From contig JAURWY010000009.1 in NCBI GenBank assembly GCA_030654695.1, positions 1 to 64,000 of the forward strand: a DNA stretch of 64,000 nt, given 5' to 3'. A model generated the notes under the pieces. The model had not been told where the DNA came from and ran no database searches. It worked only from the letters and a program-made list of their open reading frames with translations. Shown piece by piece: positions 6,878-13,619 of this stretch. The number at the start of each line of letters is the position of its first letter. Position 1 is the stretch's first letter. Source of the stretch: Polaromonas sp. (GTDB lineage Bacteria > Pseudomonadota > Gammaproteobacteria > Burkholderiales > Burkholderiaceae_C). The position numbers and the translations under genes were made by a program.

Positions 6878-8138
6878 TGATTTCTTCCAGCTTGGCATCG
6901 AGCTGCTCTAGCCAGCTGCGGCGCTCTTTGTCATAGGCGTACAGGTTGTACAACCCTTCAACGCCAGGCACAACATGCCCGAGAATTAGTTCCCCTATTT
7001 CTTTTGGGCAACCTATTGATGCGAGTAGCGTGCGGCCAGTTCGGCGAAGGTCGTGCGGCGACCAGTGGGTGACAGTCAACCTAGTTCGAATATGGTCAGG
7101 CCTAGCACGGCCATAGGGCTGGTAATAGTTCGTTTTGGTGTTCATGTAGGCTTGCTTCTGGTGGCCGATGACGCCCGCATGCGAGCGGCTTGGAAACAAC
7201 CACTCTTTGCCATTTTTGCGCAGCCGGTTGACTATTTCCAGCGCACGGCCGACCATTGGCACGCGCAAGTCAGTAGCGTTTTCGTTGTGGCGGCCTTTGG
7301 TCATCTCTTTGGGGACAGTCCACCAGAGGCCGTCGGACTCTTGCGTGATGTGTTTAGGCTGCATCTGCACAATCTCAGCGCCGCGGGTGCAAGTCCAAAG
7401 CTGCACAATCAAAAAATCCCTCACTTGCTGGCTGAACAAAGCCATGTCGGTGCGCATTAAAACGCTTATTTCATCATCCGACAAAATGCGTTTTCCGGTT
7501 CCCTTGTGCTTGCCTTCGCGTATAGCGCCTTTGCTGCGCAGTGACTTACTTTTAACCAAGATCCACCAGTTTGGCAGTTCTTCATTGATGCGGCCGGAAT
7601 CTATGGCTAAATTCCAAGCGGCACCCATTTCGGTTTTGACAGACTTAGCCAGTACTGGCGTGTTTGATAGGGTTTGAGTCACGTCAAAAACAAAACGGCG
7701 GCTGATGGCGCTGGCCGGCAGACTTTTGTATTTGAGTAATGCGGTGTTGAGCCTGGCTTTGATGGCCCTGGCGCCGCGTGGCTGGCGCATTTTGTCCAAG
7801 TGTCCGGTGCCGTAGTCTTCAATCAGCTGGCCAATGGTGTATTCGACTTCTGGATTGCCCTTCACGGCCAGGGCGTCGATCTTTTTACTGGCGATTAAGT
7901 TTTCGCCGCCTTCACGCCTGGCGCGCAGGTCTTGCCACTTGTCGGCTGCGGTGGCTGGTGACATTTCTGGCCATGAGCCGATTTTGATCTGTTTCATCAA
8001 GACGCTGAAGGGGCTTTTGAATCGATACGTCCATGTTTTTTTAGTCTTGGTGGCGGTCAGCCGCAAGCCTGGGCAGCCGTCAACGACAATGTGCTGGCCT
8101 GGCTGTAACATCTTGGCAGCGCGGGCGTCAAAATACAT
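6852..8138 (-). CDS. Tyrosine recombinase (P4-type integrase)
   Basis: The 428-residue site-specific recombinase has an N-terminal DUF4102-type arm-binding domain (residues 1-90, including GLRLTATKTKKTWTYRF) and a central SAM-like core-binding domain (about 95-200). In the catalytic domain I see Arg252 (TRGAEI), His362 and Arg365 (HDLRRT), His388 (LGH) and Tyr397 (GLYNLY) as the probable nucleophile. It should integrate and excise the 1-8334 island. All key residues are present and the length is normal, so it is probably functional. Repeats upstream (8184-8277) are candidate arm sites. Confidence 0.92.
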   Translation of the reverse strand: MYFDARAAKMLQPGQHIVVDGCPGLRLTATKTKKTWTYRFKSPFSVLMKQIKIGSWPEMSPATAADKWQDLRARREGGENLIASKKIDALAVKGNPEVEYTIGQLIEDYGTGHLDKMRQPRGARAIKARLNTALLKYKSLPASAISRRFVFDVTQTLSNTPVLAKSVKTEMGAAWNLAIDSGRINEELPNWWILVKSKSLRSKGAIREGKHKGTGKRILSDDEISVLMRTDMALFSQQVRDFLIVQLWTCTRGAEIVQMQPKHITQESDGLWWTVPKEMTKGRHNENATDLRVPMVGRALEIVNRLRKNGKEWLFPSRSHAGVIGHQKQAYMNTKTNYYQPYGRARPDHIRTRLTVTHWSPHDLRRTGRTLLASIGCPKEIGELILGHVVPGVEGLYNLYAYDKERRSWLEQLDAKLEEIIKQAPAEA

Positions 8139-8183
8139 GGTCGGCTTCTTTCGAAAGACCTGCGTTTTGATGCCGTAAAAAAG

Positions 8184-8277
8184 CTACGCCAAAACCTACG
8201 CCGGCGGCCAAGTGTAGGCGTGTTTCAGCGGGTTCGGTTGCGTTAGGTTTAAATAAAAACTACGCCAAGCGGCGTAA
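8184..8277. promoter_or_regulatory. CTACGCC repeats upstream of integrase (candidate arm sites)
   Basis: CTACGCC occurs at 8184, 8196 and 8260. The last copy is followed after four bases by its near-inverse GGCGTAA (8271-8277), making an inverted repeat. The cluster lies between the integrase start and the end of the island, where recombinase arm sites and autoregulatory operators are expected. No duplicated core can be found, because the other end of the element is not in the window. Confidence 0.45.
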
Positions 8278-8352
8278 CATTTACTGAATGAATTCAAAGA
8301 CTTACAGAATAAACCCCTTGTTTATCAACGACTTATGAGGGGTGGCGAAAAT

Positions 8353-9360
8353 ATGAATATTGTGATTTTGGACGACTACCAGGACGCGGTTCGCAAGCTC
8401 GAATGCGCGACAAAACTAGACGCCTATCCGGCCAAGGTTTACACCAACACGGTCAGAGGCATTGGGCAACTGTCGGTGCGCCTCAAAGATGCCGACGTGA
8501 TCGTGTTGATTCGCGAACGCACACATCTGCCGCGGCAGCTGATTGAAAAACTACCCAAGCTCAAACTGATCGCACAGACTGGCAAAGTTGGCGAGCACAT
8601 CGACGTCGCCGCCTGCTCTGAACGCGGCATTGCTGTCGCCGAAGGGGTCGGTTCACCGACCGCCGCGGCAGAGCTGACGTGGGCGCTGATCATGACAGCG
8701 ATGCGACGCATTCCGCAATACGTCGCCAACCTCAAGCACGGCGCATGGCAACAGTCGGGGCTGAAAACCAGTTCGATGCCAGCAAATTTCGGACTCGGCA
8801 CCGTGCTCAAAGGCAAAACTCTGGGCATCTGGAGCTACGGAAAAATCGGCAAACTCATCGCTGGCTATGGCCGTGCTTTTGGCATGCGCGTGTTGGTCTG
8901 GGGCCGCGACGCATCACGCGAGCAAGCCCAAGCCGACGGCTTTGAAGTGGCTGCCAGCAAGACGGAGTTTTTTGAACAATCCGACGTCTTGACCTTGCAC
9001 CTGCGGCTGAACGAAGCCACGCGCGGCATGGTCACGCTGGAAGACCTGTCCTTGATGAAACCCACCGCCTTGATCGTCAACACCTCGCGCGCCGAGTTGA
9101 TCGCGCCCGACGCACTGGTGGCCGCCCTTAACCGCGGCCGACCTGGTCTGGCGGCCGTTGACGTTTTCGAGTCTGAGCCCATCTTGCAAGGTCACGCATT
9201 GCTTCGCCTCGAAAACTGCATTTGCACACCGCACATCGGCTATGTGGAGCAAGACAGCTATGAGCTGTACTTCGGCGCCGCTTTCGACAACATCGTCAAC
9301 TTCATCAAGGGCACACCGACCAATATCGTGAACCCAGGTGCGCTTCAGGTTCGCCGCTAA
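8353..9360 (+). CDS. NAD-dependent D-2-hydroxyacid dehydrogenase
   Basis: The product of about 335 residues belongs to the D-isomer 2-hydroxyacid dehydrogenase family (SerA-like, without a regulatory domain). The nucleotide-binding loop is GIWSYGKIG, a slightly altered GxGxxG in which the second glycine is serine. The catalytic Arg (NTSRAELI), Glu (VFESEP) and His (TPHIGY) of the family are present. The substrate cannot be told from sequence. ATG 8353 is preferred to 8335 because GAGGGG lies about ten bases upstream of it. It is the first chromosomal gene after the integrated island and leads into the acyl-CoA catabolism genes. Confidence 0.85.
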   Translation: MNIVILDDYQDAVRKLECATKLDAYPAKVYTNTVRGIGQLSVRLKDADVIVLIRERTHLPRQLIEKLPKLKLIAQTGKVGEHIDVAACSERGIAVAEGVGSPTAAAELTWALIMTAMRRIPQYVANLKHGAWQQSGLKTSSMPANFGLGTVLKGKTLGIWSYGKIGKLIAGYGRAFGMRVLVWGRDASREQAQADGFEVAASKTEFFEQSDVLTLHLRLNEATRGMVTLEDLSLMKPTALIVNTSRAELIAPDALVAALNRGRPGLAAVDVFESEPILQGHALLRLENCICTPHIGYVEQDSYELYFGAAFDNIVNFIKGTPTNIVNPGALQVRR

Positions 9361-9378
9361 TTCAACGCTAAAAACAAC

Positions 9379-10899
9379 ATGACAACACTCTTCAAAACCA
9401 TTGGCGTCATCGGCGCAGGCGCTATGGGCCGCGGTATTGCCCAAATTGCAGCACAGGCCGGCAGCCAGGTCATGCTGTTCGACAAAGACCAACAAGCCAG
9501 CATGCGCGCCATCAACGACATTGCCACGCAATGGGACAAGCTGGCGGCCAAAGGCCGCATCGACGCCTCGCTGGCTGAGACCTACAAAGCACGCTTATCA
9601 GTCCCCACAGCGGTCACCGAACTGAGCCCTTGCGAGCTGGTGATTGAAGCCATTGTGGAACGGCTCGACATCAAACAAGCGCTGTTTGCCGAACTCGAAT
9701 CCATCGTTTCACCGCAAGCCATCCTCGCCACCAATACCTCGTCGTTGTCGATCACCGCCATTGCGGCGGGCCTCAAACACCCAGAGCGCATGGCCGGCTA
9801 CCACTTCTTCAACCCCGTCCCGCTCATGAAAGTGGTCGAGGTCATCAGCGGCCTGAAAACCAGTGCCGCCACGTGCACCGCGCTGACAACTTACGCCAAG
9901 CAAATGGGCCACACGCCCGTGCAAGCGCAAGACACACCCGGCTTCATCGTTAACCACGCGGGTCGTGGCTACGGCACCGAAGCGCTGCGCATTGTCGGCG
10001 AAGGCATTGCCGACTTCGCCACCATTGACCGCATCTTGAAAGACCAAGCGGGCTTCAAGCTCGGCCCGTTTGAATTGATGGACCTGACCGCGCTCGACGT
10101 CTCACACCCGGTGATGGAGTCGATTTACAACCAGTACTACCAAGAGCCGCGCTATCGCCCGAGCGTAATCACCGCACAACGTTTGGCTGGCGGCTTGTTG
10201 GGCAAAAAAACCGGCGAAGGTTTTTACAAATACGCCAACGGCGTGGCCGAGTGGCCGCCTGAAGCACCCACCCCCGTGGTCGAAGACATGCCGCCGGTCT
10301 GGGTCTCGCCGCGTGCCTCGCGTCGGGCTGAACTGCTGAGCCTGCTGAAAACGCTGGGTGCCACCATCGAGACTGGCGCATCACCGTCTATGAACGCCTT
10401 GACGCTGGTCGCGCCGCTGGGTTTTGACATCACCACCGTCGCCGTGGTCGAGCGGCTCGACCCGGCGCGCACCGTCGGCATCGACATGCTGCTGGACGAC
10501 GCAAACACCAAACGCCGCGTGCTAGCCACCAACCCCGCGACCCGCGCCGACATGCGTGACGCCGCCCACGCCTTGTTTGCACGCGACGGCAAAGCCGTCA
10601 GCGTGATCCGCGACAGCGGCGGTTTTGTGACACAGCGCGTCATCGCCCACATCGTCAACATCGCCTCCGACATCTGCCAGCAAGGTATCTGCAGCCCGCA
10701 AGACCTGGAAACAGCCGTGACACTCGGGCTTGGCTACCCGCAAGGCCCGCTGGCCTTGGGCAACCTCTGCGGCCCAACCAACATTCTGGAAGTCCTCTTC
10801 AACATGCAGACTGTTTATGGTGATACTCGCTACCGGCCTTCACCGTGGCTGCGCCGACGAGGAGCCATCGGCTTGAGTCTGCTGCAGGAAGAAAGCTGA
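9379..10899 (+). CDS. 3-hydroxyacyl-CoA dehydrogenase (PaaH/HbdA type)
   Basis: The 506-residue product has an N-terminal NAD-binding domain (GVIGAGAMGRGIAQ, residues 8-21) and a catalytic segment with the HFFNPVPLMKVVEV signature (about residues 142-155). Two 3HCDH C-terminal domains follow, giving a length near 500 typical of PaaH-like 3-hydroxyadipyl-CoA dehydrogenases rather than the 280-residue HbdA. It oxidises 3-hydroxyacyl-CoA to 3-oxoacyl-CoA. The next gene, an enoyl-CoA hydratase, starts one base after its stop, so hydration and oxidation steps are probably co-expressed. Whether it serves phenylacetate, dicarboxylate or fatty-acid degradation is not decided. Confidence 0.88.
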   Translation: MTTLFKTIGVIGAGAMGRGIAQIAAQAGSQVMLFDKDQQASMRAINDIATQWDKLAAKGRIDASLAETYKARLSVPTAVTELSPCELVIEAIVERLDIKQALFAELESIVSPQAILATNTSSLSITAIAAGLKHPERMAGYHFFNPVPLMKVVEVISGLKTSAATCTALTTYAKQMGHTPVQAQDTPGFIVNHAGRGYGTEALRIVGEGIADFATIDRILKDQAGFKLGPFELMDLTALDVSHPVMESIYNQYYQEPRYRPSVITAQRLAGGLLGKKTGEGFYKYANGVAEWPPEAPTPVVEDMPPVWVSPRASRRAELLSLLKTLGATIETGASPSMNALTLVAPLGFDITTVAVVERLDPARTVGIDMLLDDANTKRRVLATNPATRADMRDAAHALFARDGKAVSVIRDSGGFVTQRVIAHIVNIASDICQQGICSPQDLETAVTLGLGYPQGPLALGNLCGPTNILEVLFNMQTVYGDTRYRPSPWLRRRGAIGLSLLQEES

Positions 10900-10900
10900 G

Positions 10901-11680
10901 ATGGCCGGCTCCCTGAAAAGCACCAGCGAAGGCCGCACGCTGATCCTCACCCTGAGCAACCCGGAACACCGCAACGCGCTCAGCCCGGACATGTACATCG
11001 CCGGTGTTGAAGCACTCAACGCGGCTGAAAACAACCCCGAAATTCGCAGCGTCATCATCACCGGTGAAGGCGGCACTTTTTGCGCGGGTGGCGACCTGCA
11101 GCGGCTGTTCGCCAATCGGCAAAGCGAACTCGACGTGCAGACCCAAAGCATCGACGCCCTGCACAGCTGGATCGACTCGATCCGCACCTTCCCCAAGCCG
11201 ATCATTGCTGCTGTTGAAGGGGCCGCCGCTGGCGCCGGATTTTCATTGGCGTTGGCCAGTGACTTCGTCGTTGCCGCCGACAACGCCATCTTCCTCATGG
11301 CCCACAGCAGCGTGGCACTGTCACCCGATGGCGGCGGCAGTTGGGCCTTGACGCGCGCCCTGCCACGCACGCTGGTCGCCCGCATGCTGATGCTCGGCGA
11401 GCGCATGCCAGCCGTCCGTCTACACGCCTTGGGACTGGTCAACGAGCTGGCCCCGGCAGGTGGCGCCTTTGCCGCAGCGCTGCAACTGGCTGAGCAACTG
11501 AACCAACGCGCGCCCAACGTCATGGCCAGCGTCAAAGAACTCATCAACGAAGCCCAGACCCACACATTGAGCGAACAACTGAGCAGCGAACGGCATCATT
11601 TTGTGAAAAACCTGCGCCACCGCAACGCCGGCGAGGGCATCGAAGCCTTCCTGCAAAAACGCAAAGCCCTCTACCCTTGA
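10901..11680 (+). CDS. Enoyl-CoA hydratase family, alternative-type oxepin-CoA hydrolase
   Basis: The 259-residue crotonase-fold protein has the oxyanion-hole loops EHRNALSPDMY (about residues 22-32) and GGTFCAGGDLQRL (about 57-69). The central GAAAGAGFSLALASDF helix is also present. The overall sequence resembles proteins annotated in Comamonadaceae as oxepin-CoA hydrolase, alternative type, of the phenylacetate pathway. That assignment is family recall, not a test, and a general enoyl-CoA hydratase role is possible. It follows the dehydrogenase by one base, so the two form a hydratase/dehydrogenase pair. Confidence 0.82.
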   Translation: MAGSLKSTSEGRTLILTLSNPEHRNALSPDMYIAGVEALNAAENNPEIRSVIITGEGGTFCAGGDLQRLFANRQSELDVQTQSIDALHSWIDSIRTFPKPIIAAVEGAAAGAGFSLALASDFVVAADNAIFLMAHSSVALSPDGGGSWALTRALPRTLVARMLMLGERMPAVRLHALGLVNELAPAGGAFAAALQLAEQLNQRAPNVMASVKELINEAQTHTLSEQLSSERHHFVKNLRHRNAGEGIEAFLQKRKALYP

Positions 11681-11696
11681 GACCCAAAGGCATCCG

Positions 11697-12401
11697 ATGA
11701 TCCAAGTTTATTCATGGGCCACGCCCAACGGCCACAAAGTTCACGTCATGCTCGAAGAGTGCGGCTTGCGTTTAGGCCGCGACTGGCAAGCTATTCCGAT
11801 CAACATCGGCAAGGGTGATCAGTTCAAGCCGGAGTTCTTGGCCATCAGCCCAAACAACCGCATCCCCGCCATCATTGACCCGAATGGCCCTGACGGCAAA
11901 CCTATTTCGCTGTTCGAGTCGGGCGCCATCTTGATGTACCTGGCCGCCAAAACTGGCAAGTTTTTGCCCAAGAGCGACCGCCTGAAGTACCAGGTTCTGC
12001 AGTGGTTGATGTTTCAAATGGGCGGCGTCGGTCCGATGCTCGGCCAGAACCATCACTTTCGGATTTACGCGCCCGAAAAAGTCGACTACGCCATCAACCG
12101 CTACACCAACGAAGCCAAACGCCTTTACGGCGTGATGGACAAACAACTCTCCACTAGCAAGTTCATCGCCTGCAACCAATACACCATTGCCGACATTGCG
12201 ATTTTCCCGTGGTTGCGCAACTGGGCCAACCAAGGCATTGACTGGGCAGACTACCCGCACCTGAAACGCTGGTTCGACCTCATCGCGGCGCGCCCTGCGG
12301 TGCAGCGCGGTGTGCAAGTGCTGGCCGACTTGCGCCCAGCCGTCAGGACGGCTGCAGAGCATGAGGTCTTGTTCGGCAAAGCCCAACAAGTACGCCGCTG
12401 A
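11697..12401 (+). CDS. Nu-class glutathione transferase (YfcG-like)
   Basis: The 234-residue product has a thioredoxin-like N-terminal domain with SPNNRIPAI (cis-Pro loop) and FESGAILMYLA (glutathione-binding). The helical C-terminal domain carries QWLMFQMGGVGPMLGQNHHF, the signature of YfcG/YghU Nu-class enzymes. These reduce disulfides and hydroperoxides with glutathione. It starts 16 bp after the hydratase and is probably part of the same operon. It is the last gene before the tRNA pair. Confidence 0.88.
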   Translation: MIQVYSWATPNGHKVHVMLEECGLRLGRDWQAIPINIGKGDQFKPEFLAISPNNRIPAIIDPNGPDGKPISLFESGAILMYLAAKTGKFLPKSDRLKYQVLQWLMFQMGGVGPMLGQNHHFRIYAPEKVDYAINRYTNEAKRLYGVMDKQLSTSKFIACNQYTIADIAIFPWLRNWANQGIDWADYPHLKRWFDLIAARPAVQRGVQVLADLRPAVRTAAEHEVLFGKAQQVRR

Positions 12402-12461
12402 GAAATAATTCAGAGTCCCTCTCAAGCGGGTACTTTTAGCGCGCTATAATATGAGACTTGT

Positions 12462-12538
12462 CGGAGTGTGGCGCAGTCTGGTAGCGCACCTGGTTTGGGA
12501 CCAGGGGGTCCAAGGTTCGAATCCTTGTACTCCGACCA
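12462..12538 (+). tRNA. tRNA-Pro (TGG)
   Basis: The 77-nt cloverleaf includes the encoded CCA (12536-12538). The acceptor CGGAGT pairs with ACTCCG, the anticodon loop reads TTTGGGA (anticodon TGG), and the T-loop is GGTTCGAATCC. A TATAAT box at 12445-12450 is positioned as its -10 element. Confidence 0.96.
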
Positions 12539-12548
12539 TTGAATCAAC

Positions 12549-12577
12549 AAAAAAAGCTCACTCTGTGGGCTTTTTTT
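12549..12577 (+). terminator. Hairpin with T tract between tRNA-Pro and tRNA-Arg
   Basis: GCTCAC (12556-12561) pairs with GTGGGC (12565-12570, one G-T pair), extended by A/T pairs and followed by seven T. It probably terminates or attenuates tRNA-Pro transcription. Confidence 0.6.
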
Positions 12578-12600
12578 GTATGTGTGCAATGTTTAAGTGG

Positions 12601-12681
<81 letters not shown>

Positions 12682-12724
12682 CAGCAACGATTCGGCGCTA
12701 CAGAAAAAGTAGCACCGGACCTTC

Positions 12725-12743
12725 GGGGTAACGCCGGGGTAAC
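12725..12743 (+). repeat. Left arm repeat, paired GGGGTAAC motifs
   Basis: GGGGTAACGCCGGGGTAAC consists of two GGGGTAAC units 11 bp apart. The same 19-bp pattern with one change occurs in the integrase promoter at 20638-20656. A degraded copy lies outside attR (about 20880-20895). Paired motifs one helical turn apart near both ends suggest integrase arm-type binding sites. Confidence 0.6.
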
Positions 12744-12910
12744 AATCAAACTCTCGTAGCGTCAAAACCACACACCAGAACAAGCTGCCGCATTTGAATT
12801 GCGGAATGCTTTGCTGCGCTAACGGCGCTGGTGCAGAACTGCTCTTGAAACTCCTTTACAGACCCATACGAAACACGCTTTGTGTTGTCAGGGGAATGTG
12901 AAGGAATACC

Positions 12911-13111
12911 GTGGACAAGCAAACTAACGACCCGCTTCGGAATGAAGTTGAGTCGGCGCAATTCTTAGGCATCAAGCCCACCACCCTGCAAGTCTGGCGT
13001 TCGACAAAACGTTACCCGCTGGCCTTTGTGAAGGTCGGTCGTTTGGTGCGCTACCGCCAGTCGGCACTGGACGCCTTTGTTCAATTGCGCACACAAGGTA
13101 TCGCGCAATGA
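12911..13111 (+). CDS. Helix-turn-helix excisionase-like protein (GTG start)
   Basis: The 66-residue product has a MerR/excisionase-type helix-turn-helix (SAQFLGIKPTTLQVWRSTKRYP), followed by the VGRLVRYRQSALDAFV wing-helix typical of HTH_17 domain proteins. The GTG at 12911 is the only sensible start. As first gene of the element it may act as excisionase or as activator of the downstream operon. It overlaps the next gene by four bases. Confidence 0.75.
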   Translation: MDKQTNDPLRNEVESAQFLGIKPTTLQVWRSTKRYPLAFVKVGRLVRYRQSALDAFVQLRTQGIAQ

Positions 13112-13383
13112 GCGCCCATGAAAAAGCCGCCGGGGTGCTGGACACACCCACGACGGCTTCTAAAAATCACTACACACCCATTGTCGCTTCTGGCGAGATC
13201 AACAGCAAGACTTATGCAACCCTGAAAGCGAACTTTGCTTTGCTGGGTCACGTCCTGCAACACAACCGCCGAGCCGACGACGGTCGCCACACCTACATCA
13301 TTGAGCGCTGGGGCCAAGCGCGCTACTTCACCCATCTGCATGACGTAACGGCGTTTTTGACTCAGATCGGCGGTGCGAAATGA
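13108..13383 (+). CDS. Hypothetical small protein of the element
   Basis: The 91-residue protein has a mixed alpha/beta pattern and a Tyr-rich C-terminal half (RHTYIIERWGQARYFTHLHDV). No family is recognised. ATGA overlaps on both sides place it in the replication operon between the HTH gene and the primase. Confidence 0.5.
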   Translation: MSAHEKAAGVLDTPTTASKNHYTPIVASGEINSKTYATLKANFALLGHVLQHNRRADDGRHTYIIERWGQARYFTHLHDVTAFLTQIGGAK

Positions 13384-13619
13384 AAGCCATTCAACTAGAA
13401 GTTACCTGCCGCGAGTGGTGGGGCAAATGCTGGAGCGATTCCCGCCCGTTTGTGGTCGATGCGACTTTGAGCGATGCCCAAGCCCTGCCGAATGCGCCCG
13501 TCTGCATTTACGTACGCACCAAAAACGCTGAGGAGGCAGTCCAACTGCTGCGCCTTGCAGCCGATGCGCTGGAGCGTGAGCCGGAATTATTGAAACAACT
13601 GGAAGGGGTGGAAAAATGA
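13380..13619 (+). CDS. Hypothetical small acidic protein of the element
   Basis: The 79-residue product has a Trp/Cys-rich N-terminal segment (CREWWGKCWSDSRPF) and an acidic amphipathic C-terminal helix. No family is recognised. It overlaps both neighbours by four bases, so it is co-translated with the primase-helicase. Confidence 0.5.
   Translation: MKAIQLEVTCREWWGKCWSDSRPFVVDATLSDAQALPNAPVCIYVRTKNAEEAVQLLRLAADALEREPELLKQLEGVEK

Larger units (their letters stand above)
1..8334. mobile_element. Partial integrated phage-like genomic island (right part)
   Basis: A run of short, mostly unknown plus-strand genes with start/stop overlaps leads to an AlpA-like gene and a convergent tyrosine integrase at 6852-8138, the usual right end of an integrated element. 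DUF2303- and DUF4406-type genes are typical of the early region of temperate phages. No capsid, tail or terminase gene is visible, so the element is either a remnant, a non-phage island, or a prophage whose structural genes lie to the left. The right boundary should fall between the integrase start (8138) and the chromosomal dehydrogenase (8353). No tRNA or duplicated attachment core can be identified, because the left end is outside the window. Confidence 0.7.

Noticed and set aside
12746-12961. 71-codon minus-strand frame inside attL-proximal region
   Set aside because: No similarity, no ribosome-binding site, and it overlaps the excisionase-like gene start on the other strand.
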